This document shows positions 44,122 to 51,859 of a stretch of DNA of 64,000 nucleotides, piece after piece (position 1 is the stretch's first letter; each line of letters opens with the position of its first letter). The notes under the pieces were generated by a model. That model worked only from the letters and a program-made list of their open reading frames with translations. It had not been told where the DNA came from and did no database searches. This DNA is from CALKJU01 sp035326425 (GTDB lineage: Bacteria; Pseudomonadota; Alphaproteobacteria; Geminicoccales; Geminicoccaceae). The DNA lies in contig DAOLFG010000006.1 of assembly GCA_035326425.1 (NCBI GenBank), positions 62,001-126,000 of the forward strand. Direction: 5' to 3'. The translations under genes and the position numbers were made by a program.

Positions 44122-44427
44122 CTATTTCTCCTTCCGTGGCGCACCCCCATCGTCACCGAAGCGTTTGACCTTTCCATCAACTACCTCCAGGGTCGCCGGG
44201 TCGACTTTGACCTTGAGGATGTTGCCACTGGCATCGGTCACCCGAAGCTCGTAACAGCCGTCGTCGATCTTCATCCTGTCGATGGTCCATTCGAAGTCGC
44301 TTGCAAGCTTCGCCAGCGCTTCGAACGATTGCCTCTTTTCGAACGGTACATCGCACGCCTCACCGGCAAGAGCGGCGCCGGCCGGCAGCATCGCCAGCAG
44401 TGCAAGCATCGTGAGAGACTTTTTCAT
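44122..44427 (-). CDS. Small periplasmic PepSY-domain protein
   Basis: 101 residues: signal peptide MKKSLTMLALLAMLPAGAAL followed by AGEACDVP, then a PepSY_2 domain (FEALAKLASDFEWTIDRMKI, DDGCYELRVTDASGN, VKVDPATLEVVDGKV). It is a paralogue of the protein at 41490: both share the IDDGCYE block and the DPATLE block. Convergent with the kinase gene. Probably another modulator of the same system; CTGA repeats lie about 90 bases upstream. Confidence 0.85.
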   Translation of the reverse strand: MKKSLTMLALLAMLPAGAALAGEACDVPFEKRQSFEALAKLASDFEWTIDRMKIDDGCYELRVTDASGNILKVKVDPATLEVVDGKVKRFGDDGGAPRKEK

Positions 44428-44513
44428 GGTTCTGACTCCTCAGTTGCCATCATCTACGCGTGCAATCATGCAACGTCTTGCTGATGGGCTCCTGAAGAAC
44501 GATAATAATTCCT

Positions 44514-44529
44514 GTCAGCTTTCCGTCAG
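44514..44529 (-). promoter_or_regulatory. CTGAC direct repeats upstream of small PepSY gene
   Basis: On the coding (minus) strand CTGAC occurs twice, 11 bases apart (complement of GTCAG at 44514 and 44525). A further CTGA pair, also 11 bases apart, is on the plus strand at 44481 and 44492. Same motif and spacing as before the DUF2271 operon. Confidence 0.5.
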
Positions 44530-44646
44530 TCAGGATGCACGGCAGCCGCCACAGACGACAGGCTGAAGTCGATCACTCTTGCAGAGAAAAGGAGCGGCAA
44601 TGCCGAAGCGGCATAGGCTGCCGCTATTTCCGCAGAACGCGATGTT

Positions 44647-46626
44647 TCATGCCGGCCTGTCGGCCGTTGATGTTTTCGGTGGAAGCGCGGATAGGCTTGG
44701 GCGCACCGCACCCCGATGAGCGGAAATTGCCTCGTCCGCGTTCCGCCGGATACGGTCCGAGAGAAGGCGCAGGCCATTGAGGACGACCAACACGGTCCCT
44801 CCTTCATGTCCGACCACCGCCAGCGGCAGCGGCAGGTCGAAGAACAGCCCGCTCGTGACGAGCACCAGCATGGCGCCAATCGCGACGGTGAGGTTCTGCC
44901 GGATGATAGCGGCAGTCCTCCGCGCCAGCCGGTGCGCATCTGCCAGCTTCTTCATGTCTTCCGACAGCAGGGCCACATCGGCCGCCTGAAGGGCGACATC
45001 CGAACCGGCCGCACCCATGGCGATGCCGACATCGGCACGGGCAAGGGCCGCCGCATCGTTCACGCCGTCGCCGACAAATGCGACCTTGCCACGCTCCGCC
45101 AACTCAGCGACGCGGCGCACCTTGTCCTGCGGCAGCATCTCGGCGTGGATCTCGTCCGGGTCGAGGCCGAGTTCCGCACCGATGCGCAGGGCCACCGGGC
45201 GACGGTCGCCGGTCATCATGAAGATGCGGCGCACGCCGCCGGCGCGCAAGGCGGCGAGCGCCGGAGCGGAACTCGCCCTCGCCTCGTCCGCCACGCTGAC
45301 GGCGCCCAGAACGGTCGATCCTCGCCCCAGATAAACGACAGTCTGAGCGTTCTCCTCAAGTTCGCGGAATTCGGCGCGATCGGTAGACGCATCCATTTCC
45401 TTGGCCAGATAAGAGTTTCCAGCCCAGACCGGGCCAGTCCCGTCCCGCCCGACGATTCCAGCACTGGGACGGGAGCTGACATCCATGACTTGCGCCGGTT
45501 CGATCCCGTGTATGACCGCCTCGCGGCGGATCGCTGCGGCGATGTGATGCTCGGAATGGGCTTCGAGCCCGGCCAATAGGGACAGGAAGCGCCGATCCTC
45601 ACCGTTCAGCGCAATGATCCGCGTCACCTCCGCACGGCCGTTGGTCAGCGTGCCTGTCTTGTCGAAGGCGAAGGTATCCACGGCTGCCAGCATTTCGAGC
45701 GCGCCGCCGCCCTTGAACAGAACGCCGCCCCGCGCCGCAGCCGAGAGCGCCGACAGGATCGCCGCCGGCACCGATATGACGATCGCACAGGGGCTGGCCG
45801 CGACCAGCAGCGTAGCTGCCTTGTAAAGCGCCGGCTCCCAATCTCGTCCGAGCCAGTAAAAGACGACAAAGGCGAGAACAGCGCCGAGCAGGACCGCGAC
45901 GGTATAGCGTTGTCCGAACCACGCGCTGAAACGCTCGGATGGCGCTTTCGCCTCCTGGGCCTCGGTGACCAGCCGGATCATGCGCGCGATCGTACTGTCG
46001 CCGATCGTTCTCGCTATCGTTACTTCCAGAATGCCGTCGAGATTGACGGTGGCTTCGAACACCTGCTGGCCCGGCTCCTTGGAGACGGGCATGGATTCGC
46101 CGGTGATGTTGGCCTCGTCGATGCCGCCGCGCCCTTGCAGGATCACACCGTCGGCAGGCACGCGCGCGCCCGGCCGCAGGATCACGACGTCACCAACGGC
46201 AAGCTCCGCTGCGGGAACCTCGGTGATCGCACCGTCCGCGTTCTTCCGAAACGCCGTCTCCGGACGGAGCGCCATCAAGGCTTCGACCGCGCGGCGCGCA
46301 CGCCCGAGCGCCAGATGTTCGAGCGTCGTCGACACGCTGAACAGCGTCAGCAGCACGGCACCTTCGAACGGCGCGCCGACAATCGCCGCAGCGATCGCAG
46401 CGACCACCATCAGGAGGTCGATGTCGAGGATATGCTGCCGCCACAGCGCCGATAGAGCCGTCCACGAAGCGGGAAGCCCGCCAGCACCGTAGGCGAGCGC
46501 CAGTCCCGGCCACCGCAGGACACCAAGTCCCTCGGCCGGCGGCCAGGTCCCGACCGTCGCCAGGATCATGCCCAACACCGTCAGGAACGACATCAGCATC
46601 GGGATATCGAACGACAGGCGCCTCAT
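44647..46626 (-). CDS. P1B-4-type heavy-metal ATPase (Fe/Co efflux likely)
   Basis: 659 residues from ATG 46626. No N-terminal metal-binding HMA domain. Actuator TGES (ANITGESMPVSK), membrane metal motif SPC (VAASPCAIVIS), phosphorylation motif DKTGTLTNG, and HEGGT in the last helices (VVGHEGGTVLVV). The SPC plus HEGGT pair defines subgroup P1B-4, whose members (CtpD, PfeT, CoaT) export Fe(II) or Co(II). The next gene upstream encodes a VIT-family iron transporter three bases away, which favours iron. Iron-dependent control through the upstream boxes is likely. Confidence 0.88.
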   Translation of the reverse strand: MRRLSFDIPMLMSFLTVLGMILATVGTWPPAEGLGVLRWPGLALAYGAGGLPASWTALSALWRQHILDIDLLMVVAAIAAAIVGAPFEGAVLLTLFSVSTTLEHLALGRARRAVEALMALRPETAFRKNADGAITEVPAAELAVGDVVILRPGARVPADGVILQGRGGIDEANITGESMPVSKEPGQQVFEATVNLDGILEVTIARTIGDSTIARMIRLVTEAQEAKAPSERFSAWFGQRYTVAVLLGAVLAFVVFYWLGRDWEPALYKAATLLVAASPCAIVISVPAAILSALSAAARGGVLFKGGGALEMLAAVDTFAFDKTGTLTNGRAEVTRIIALNGEDRRFLSLLAGLEAHSEHHIAAAIRREAVIHGIEPAQVMDVSSRPSAGIVGRDGTGPVWAGNSYLAKEMDASTDRAEFRELEENAQTVVYLGRGSTVLGAVSVADEARASSAPALAALRAGGVRRIFMMTGDRRPVALRIGAELGLDPDEIHAEMLPQDKVRRVAELAERGKVAFVGDGVNDAAALARADVGIAMGAAGSDVALQAADVALLSEDMKKLADAHRLARRTAAIIRQNLTVAIGAMLVLVTSGLFFDLPLPLAVVGHEGGTVLVVLNGLRLLSDRIRRNADEAISAHRGAVRPSLSALPPKTSTADRPA

Positions 46627-46628
46627 GA

Positions 46629-47324
46629 TCAGACCGCCCGGCCGATAAGGGCGCCGATGGCCGCTGTCGACGCCATGGCCACCGCGCCCCAGAAGACGAC
46701 CCGAACAGTCGGTTTCCAGACGCTGGCGCCGCCCGCGCTCGCGCCAACCGCCCCGAGCGCGGCAAGCCCGAAGAGACAGGCGATGGACACGGCCCATACG
46801 ACCGCTCCCGCCGGCGCGAGCAGCGCCACGACTAGCGGCAGCGCCGCGCCCACGGAAAAGGTCGCCGCGGATGCAAAGGCCGCCTGGACGGGCTTGGCCA
46901 TCACATGGCTCGACAGTCCGAGTTCGTCGCGCGCATGCGCCTCGAATGCGTCCTTCGCCATCATTTGTCTGGCCACCTCGAGGGCGAGATCCGGTGCGAC
47001 ACCGCGCTGCTCGTAGATCGCAGCGAGTTCGGCCAGTTCCTCCCTCGGCTGCGTCGCCAGTTCGCGGCGCTCGCGCGCCATGTCGGCTTCTTCCGTGTCG
47101 GCCTGTGAGCTGACCGAGACATATTCGCCGGCCGCCATCGACATGGCTCCGGCCACCAGCCCGGCAACGCCCGCCACGAGGACCTCATGAGGGCCGGCGG
47201 TCGCGGCCGCCACGCCGACGATGAGGCTCGACGTCGAGATCAACCCGTCATTGGCCCCAAGCACCGCTGCCCGAAGCCAACCGATGCGTTCGATGAGATG
47301 ATTCTCTTTGTGCACAGTGCGCAT
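46629..47324 (-). CDS. VIT1/CCC1-family iron/manganese transporter
   Basis: 231 residues. Begins with the family signature WLRAAVLGANDGLISTSSLIVGVAAA, followed by MSMAAGEYVSVSSQADTEEADM (in parts), a cytosolic metal-binding helix region (ARERRELATQPREELAEL) and three further membrane helices. Family members move Fe(II) or Mn(II) out of the cytosol. It is the first gene of a two-gene operon with the P1B-4 ATPase. Two Irr-type palindromes lie upstream. Confidence 0.9.
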   Translation of the reverse strand: MRTVHKENHLIERIGWLRAAVLGANDGLISTSSLIVGVAAATAGPHEVLVAGVAGLVAGAMSMAAGEYVSVSSQADTEEADMARERRELATQPREELAELAAIYEQRGVAPDLALEVARQMMAKDAFEAHARDELGLSSHVMAKPVQAAFASAATFSVGAALPLVVALLAPAGAVVWAVSIACLFGLAALGAVGASAGGASVWKPTVRVVFWGAVAMASTAAIGALIGRAV

Positions 47325-47741
47325 AGAATTTGTTCCAGAGTGCGATCGGTCGGCTCCGAGGCGCCGCCCATTCCACGGACGCTTGTGAAAGCGCAGCCGA
47401 TCGATCGTTCGACGTTAATGTTAGAATTATTCTAAATATGTGGCATGGGCATTGAGGCAGGTCAATAAGTTAGAATTATTCTAATCTGTAAGACATCATT
47501 CATTGAGCGCGCTGGTGTTCAAAACGCCCGCTCGTCATATCGACGGGCGCCAATTCCGGAAGATCTGGCACGCCGAGGCCGTTATAGGGGGAACCACCTG
47601 CCGGGTGCGGCCACCGCAAGGTCGAGAACAGTGATGACTGAGCAGACCAGCGACAGGTCGATCGGCAAAACGCGTCATTTTAGGCTCCTGGCTGCTGCGG
47701 TCACGGCCTCGGCCGCCGACGCTGGCTGGGTAGGGAAATCG
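47325..47741. other. Spacer with promoter of the iron operon
   Basis: About 420 bases between the VIT gene and the membrane-protein gene at 47742, both on the minus strand. The left third holds two identical 15-bp palindromes in AT-rich DNA (47421-47484). No gene could be supported in the remainder. Confidence 0.6.
47421..47484 (-). promoter_or_regulatory. Two Irr-type iron-control boxes
   Basis: TTAGAATTATTCTAA occurs twice, identically, at 47421-47435 and 47470-47484 (centres 49 bases apart). It resembles the iron control element bound by Irr in alphaproteobacteria (TTAGAA-N-TTCTAA type palindrome). Between them on the minus strand TTGACC followed about 18 bases later by an ACATAT-like -10 could be the promoter of the VIT/P1B-4 operon. 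Irr would repress it when iron is low, as for the membrane ferritin gene mbfA. Confidence 0.65.
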
Positions 47742-48122
47742 TCAGGCGGCTTTTTTGCACCGCAGCGCAAGTGTCGCGATGACGATCCAGACGCCGGTGC
47801 GCAGGACCATCGCGCCCATGGTGCGCGCCTCCCATGCGCCGCCGGAGCCGACATGCCACAGGAAGGCGGCGAAGACCGCCGCCGTTGTCACTGCGATGGC
47901 GAGCGACAGCATCGGCGCCCAGTTCATGCCGCGCCACAGGCCGATCCCGGCGAGGACATAGGCGAACCCAGCGACGAAGTTGAACCACAGCACGAACGGC
48001 ACTACCGCGCCCATGTCGACGCCGCCGAACAGCGCCCTGCCGCCCGAAACGACGGTCAGCAGGCCGAAGATCGCCGCGACGGCGGCGGCGATGGTAAGGG
48101 CGCGGGATCGTCTTGTGGGCAT
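47742..48122 (-). CDS. Small membrane protein at the end of the ABC-exporter operon
   Basis: 126 residues with four membrane helices (near 8-28, 38-60, 70-92, 105-122). No recognised domain; a basic N-terminus (MPTRRSRAL) suggests the start faces the cytoplasm. It follows the ABC ATPase gene by 14 bases on the same strand, so it is probably co-transcribed and may be an accessory membrane subunit of the exporter. Function unknown. Confidence 0.65.
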   Translation of the reverse strand: MPTRRSRALTIAAAVAAIFGLLTVVSGGRALFGGVDMGAVVPFVLWFNFVAGFAYVLAGIGLWRGMNWAPMLSLAIAVTTAAVFAAFLWHVGSGGAWEARTMGAMVLRTGVWIVIATLALRCKKAA

Positions 48123-48136
48123 GGAGCGGCTCCGGG

Positions 48137-48829
48137 TCAGGCGTCGGCGAGGCGGCCGTCGCGCAGGTGGATCAGGCGGTCGAAACGGTCGAAGATCTTC
48201 TCGTCGTGGGTTACGGTGACGATGCAGGCTTCTTGCTCGACGGCGAGCTTGCGCATGAGGTCCATCACCAGCCCGGCCCGAGCGCCGTCGAGGGCTGCGG
48301 TCGGTTCGTCGGCAAGGATGATGCGGGGGCGGTTGGCGAGCGCGCGGGCGATGGCCACGCGCTGCGCCTCACCGCCCGATAGCAGCGCGGGCTTGACCTT
48401 TGCGCGGTGGCCGACTTCGAGGTAGTCCAGCAATTCGCGCGCCCGCGACCGGCCTTCCTCGGCGGGCAGGCCGGCAAGGTCGAGCACCACCGCGACGTTC
48501 TCCTCGGCGGTCAGGAAGGGCAGCAGGTTGTGCGCCTGGAAGATGAAGCCGATCTTGTCGAGCCTGAGACGTCTCAGGTCGCGGCGCAGCCATCTGCCGT
48601 CGAACACCGGCTCGCCGTCGAGCACCACCCGTCCCGCCGACGGGGCGAGGATGCAGCCTATGATGTTGAGCAGCGTCGTCTTGCCCGAACCGGACGGCCC
48701 GAGCAGCGCGATCACCTCGCCGGCCAGCACCGTGAGGTCGACCGCGCGCAAGGCGTCGACGCGGGTCTCGCCCTCGCCGAAATGCTTGGCCACGCCGGAA
48801 ACCTCGATAAGGGTGTCGCCGAGCGCCAT
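48137..48829 (-). CDS. ABC transporter ATP-binding protein (DevA/LolD/MacB type)
   Basis: 230 residues. Walker A GPSGSGKTTLLN (near 44-55), Q-loop FIFQAHNLLPFLTAEEN, signature LLSGGEAQRVAIARAL, Walker B IILADEPTAALD, and H-loop VTHDEK. This subgroup drives extrusion systems with FtsX/MacB-like permeases. One base from the permease gene. With the permease, HlyD-type adaptor and TetR regulator it forms a DevBCA-like exporter operon. Confidence 0.9.
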   Translation of the reverse strand: MALGDTLIEVSGVAKHFGEGETRVDALRAVDLTVLAGEVIALLGPSGSGKTTLLNIIGCILAPSAGRVVLDGEPVFDGRWLRRDLRRLRLDKIGFIFQAHNLLPFLTAEENVAVVLDLAGLPAEEGRSRARELLDYLEVGHRAKVKPALLSGGEAQRVAIARALANRPRIILADEPTAALDGARAGLVMDLMRKLAVEQEACIVTVTHDEKIFDRFDRLIHLRDGRLADA

Positions 48830-48830
48830 C

Positions 48831-49964
48831 TCAGCTCCCGAGCGCGGTGGCGGGGTCGACCTTCATTGCCGCCCGCACGCCGAGCGCGGAGGACAAAAGG
48901 CAGACGGCGGCGATGATGCCGGCCAGCACCATGACGTTGAACGGTTCCAGCACCACGCGGCGCGGAAAGTAGTCCTTCACCGTCAGGATCAGCATCAGCC
49001 CGATCCCCCAGCCCGAGGCGCCGAGGATCAGCGCCTGCTGCACGATCAGCGCAACGATGGTGCGGTCGGGCGCGCCGATCAGCTTCAGCGTGGCGATCTG
49101 CTTCAGCTTCTCCATCGTCATCGTGTAGATGATGAGCGCGATCACCACGGCGCTGACGGATAAGAGGATGCCGAGGAACAGCCCGATCTGGCGGCGCGCC
49201 TTGTCCACTACCGACACAAGCAGCAATTCCTCCTGTTCGGCCTGGGTCATGGCGGCGAGGTGCTTCCACTGGCGCACGGTGGCGGTCAACAGATCGACAT
49301 CGGCGCCGGGCGCCATGCGGGCGATGACGGCCGCCACCGATGCGGACTTGACGGAAACCGCCCCGCGCGCCGCCTGCACCCGCTGGGCGGCCGGGTCGAG
49401 TTCGGTCTGGAGCGCCATCGCGTCGGCGAGCGTCACGTAGACCGCCGGGTCGCCGCCTGAGTTCATCGCCCCCTCGACCAGTCCGACCACGGTGAAGCGG
49501 TCGCGGCCGAGCCGGATCGTCTCGCCGGGCAGAAGGCCGGTCTTGCGGTCTGCGACCAGCTCGAAATGGCCGGCGCCGATACCGCGCCCCTCGGCGATCG
49601 CCTGCGGTCCGCCGGGCCGGCCCAACTCGTAGCCGACGACGTAGAGCCTGAGCGTGCGCCCGGCATGGGAAGCCTCGACATTCTGGTAGTTGACCGCGCC
49701 CGCTTCGGCGACGCCCGGCATCCGCGCGACCGCGTCGCGCGTATCGGCGGGAATGCTGGAAGCTTCCGCGAACGGACCCTTGGTGCCTGCCTCCACCACC
49801 CAGACATCGGCCGCCGGCGCCTTCACCGCCGCCAGCGCATCCGAAACAAGGCCATTGTAGATGCCGATCATCGCCAGCACGACCGTCATCAGAAGCCCCA
49901 GCCCGAGACAGGTGAGGACGAAGCGGAACAGACCGTGGCGGATGTCCTTGAGCGCAAGGTTCAT
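48831..49964 (-). CDS. ABC transporter permease, FtsX/DevC-like
   Basis: 377 residues from ATG 49964 (MNLALKDIRHGLFRFVLT). One membrane helix at about 16-38, a 200-residue periplasmic MacB-like core domain (ADVWVVEAGTKGPFAEASSI onward), then three helices forming the FtsX domain (near 260-285, 305-330, 345-368). ATGA overlap with the adaptor gene. The substrate cannot be inferred from sequence. Confidence 0.88.
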   Translation of the reverse strand: MNLALKDIRHGLFRFVLTCLGLGLLMTVVLAMIGIYNGLVSDALAAVKAPAADVWVVEAGTKGPFAEASSIPADTRDAVARMPGVAEAGAVNYQNVEASHAGRTLRLYVVGYELGRPGGPQAIAEGRGIGAGHFELVADRKTGLLPGETIRLGRDRFTVVGLVEGAMNSGGDPAVYVTLADAMALQTELDPAAQRVQAARGAVSVKSASVAAVIARMAPGADVDLLTATVRQWKHLAAMTQAEQEELLLVSVVDKARRQIGLFLGILLSVSAVVIALIIYTMTMEKLKQIATLKLIGAPDRTIVALIVQQALILGASGWGIGLMLILTVKDYFPRRVVLEPFNVMVLAGIIAAVCLLSSALGVRAAMKVDPATALGS

Positions 49965-51106
49965 GGCGCATCCTCGGGGCGGGCACGTCTGCCCTCGGCC
50001 ACGCCCTTCGGCGGTCGGGCGACGATCGCGGCCCCTTCGGGCAAGCCGCCCGCAACTTCGACGCGGCCGCGATCGTCGTGAGCGCCGAAGGTCAGTTGCA
50101 CCCGCACGAGGCGGCCGTTCTGCACCGTCCACACCGTGCCGCGATGGCCGTCGAAGCCGGTGATCGCCACCTCGGGAACCATAAGCGCGCTTTCCCGGCT
50201 GCCGGTAGTGATACGCACCTCGGCCTGTTCGCCGAGAAACATCTCGGCGGGACAGTCGGTGCAGGTCAGCCAGACGCGGCGTTCCTCGTTCACACGATCG
50301 CTTTCGATGCCGATGCGCGTGATGGCGCCGTGGAACTGCGCCTGCGGGTGAGACCGCAGCCGGATCGTGCCCGGCTGGCCAAGGGCAAGCTGGCCGGCGC
50401 GCTCCTCGTCGACATAGGCTTGAATCCAGACGGTGGCCGGGTCGATCAGCGTGAAGATCGGATCGCCCGCCTTCACCACCGTACCCGGCTCCGCGTGGCG
50501 GGCGACGACCAGCGCATCATAGGGCGCGACCAGCCGGTGATGGGCGAGAAGGGCTTCCTCCTGTCGCAGGGCCGCCGCCGCGTCCAGGCCCTGCGCCCGG
50601 ATCACCGCCAGATCGGCTTCCGCTACCGCCAGATCGGCGCGCGCCACGTCCTCATCGCGTTGGGCTTCCTCGGCGCGCTGGGCCGAAGCGACGTCGCGCT
50701 GCACCAGCCCCTGCTGACGACGGTTCGCCGTCTCGCGCTCGGCGAGCACCGCGCGGGCGCGCACGACTGCGGCATCGGCCTTGGCGAGATTGGCCTTATT
50801 GGCCGCCACTGCTGCATGGGCGCGCGCCACCCGCGCCTCCTGCTCGGCAGAGTGAAGGACGGCCAGCTCCTGTCCCCGGATCACGCTGTCCCCCGCATCG
50901 GCGGCAAGAGAGGTCAGGGCTGCACCCACCTCGAAGCCGACACGGCTGAGAATCCGCGCCTCGACGGTGCCGAGCCCGTAGATGCGAAGGGCGACATCGC
51001 GTTCAGGTTGAACGACCGTCACCACCAGCGGCCTTTCGATGAAGAATAGAAAGCCTGCTCCGACAGCCAAGGCCAGAAGAATGCCCGAAAGCCAGATGCG
51101 CCGCAT
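49961..51106 (-). CDS. HlyD/DevB-type periplasmic adaptor protein
   Basis: 381 residues. N-terminal membrane anchor (residues 5-22), biotinyl-lipoyl half motif GAALTSLAADAGDSVIRGQ, a long alpha-hairpin (about 85-175, AHAAVAANKANLAKADAAVV and following) and the returning half LVAPYDALVVARHAEPGTVV. It links the FtsX-like permease to an outer-membrane channel, which is not encoded here. Starts three bases after the TetR stop. Confidence 0.9.
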   Translation of the reverse strand: MRRIWLSGILLALAVGAGFLFFIERPLVVTVVQPERDVALRIYGLGTVEARILSRVGFEVGAALTSLAADAGDSVIRGQELAVLHSAEQEARVARAHAAVAANKANLAKADAAVVRARAVLAERETANRRQQGLVQRDVASAQRAEEAQRDEDVARADLAVAEADLAVIRAQGLDAAAALRQEEALLAHHRLVAPYDALVVARHAEPGTVVKAGDPIFTLIDPATVWIQAYVDEERAGQLALGQPGTIRLRSHPQAQFHGAITRIGIESDRVNEERRVWLTCTDCPAEMFLGEQAEVRITTGSRESALMVPEVAITGFDGHRGTVWTVQNGRLVRVQLTFGAHDDRGRVEVAGGLPEGAAIVARPPKGVAEGRRARPEDAP

Positions 51107-51109
51107 CGC

Positions 51110-51706
51110 CTATTCTCCCCTTGCAGCCAGAAGGCGGCATTGCACGTCGAACAGCCGCAACCCCTCTTCGCGCAGGTCGAAATCGCGCGCGCCGAGCGCC
51201 CAGCGGATTGCCACACCCTGCACGAGCGACGTCAGAAGCACCGCCACATCGTCCGGCATGACATCACCCCGCAGAACCCCTGCTTCCTGTCCCGCACTGA
51301 CCTCGCGCGCGAGCAGGCGGTGAAAAGCCTTGAGCGTGCTGTTGAACGTGGCGCGCAGCTCCGCATTGGTGACATTCAGCTCGCGCGAGAACAGCAGCAT
51401 GGGAAGTGCGGGGGTGGCAGCGATCTGCGCGAGCTGCGCGGCAATCAAAGCACGCAACTTGGCGATAGGCTCATCGCCACAGCTCAATGCGTCGTCCCAT
51501 GCCTCCTCCAGACCTTCGGCCACATGCTCGGCCACAGTCCGCCAAAGCGTGTCCTTGGTCGGGAAATGCCGGAATAGCGCCGCTTGAGTGATACCGATCG
51601 CCGACGCCACCGCTCCGGTCGTCACCCGATCCGGCCCGATGCTGTCAGCCAATTCCAGGAGGGTGGCGACGATCTCGGCCTTGCGAAGCTCCGCCCGCTT
51701 GCGCAT
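51110..51706 (-). CDS. TetR-family repressor of the exporter operon
   Basis: 198 residues; N-terminal HTH KAEIVATLLELADSIGPDRV followed by VTTGAVASAIGITQAALFRHFPTK. First gene of the TetR-adaptor-permease-ATPase-membrane protein operon, preceded by a GTTAGT/ACTAAC inverted repeat that is a likely own operator. Ligand unknown; such repressors usually respond to substrates of the pump they control. Confidence 0.9.
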   Translation of the reverse strand: MRKRAELRKAEIVATLLELADSIGPDRVTTGAVASAIGITQAALFRHFPTKDTLWRTVAEHVAEGLEEAWDDALSCGDEPIAKLRALIAAQLAQIAATPALPMLLFSRELNVTNAELRATFNSTLKAFHRLLAREVSAGQEAGVLRGDVMPDDVAVLLTSLVQGVAIRWALGARDFDLREEGLRLFDVQCRLLAARGE

Positions 51707-51720
51707 GGATTTCCCTATTT

Positions 51721-51740
51721 GTTAGTTATCAGACACTAAC
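51721..51740. promoter_or_regulatory. Candidate TetR operator
   Basis: GTTAGT (51721-51726) and ACTAAC (51735-51740) form an inverted repeat with eight bases between, 15 bases upstream of the TetR start in AT-rich DNA (flanking words TTAGTT and TAACTAAT extend it partly). Confidence 0.6.
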
Positions 51741-51859
51741 TAATATGGTAGACCATACGCTATGTCAATCGCAAGCGACCCTGGATGAATCGTCGGACGG
51801 TATCGAGGACGCGCCGTGGAGCGCGAAACGCCTCGCCTCGAACGAGGGAGGCCCGCCTT

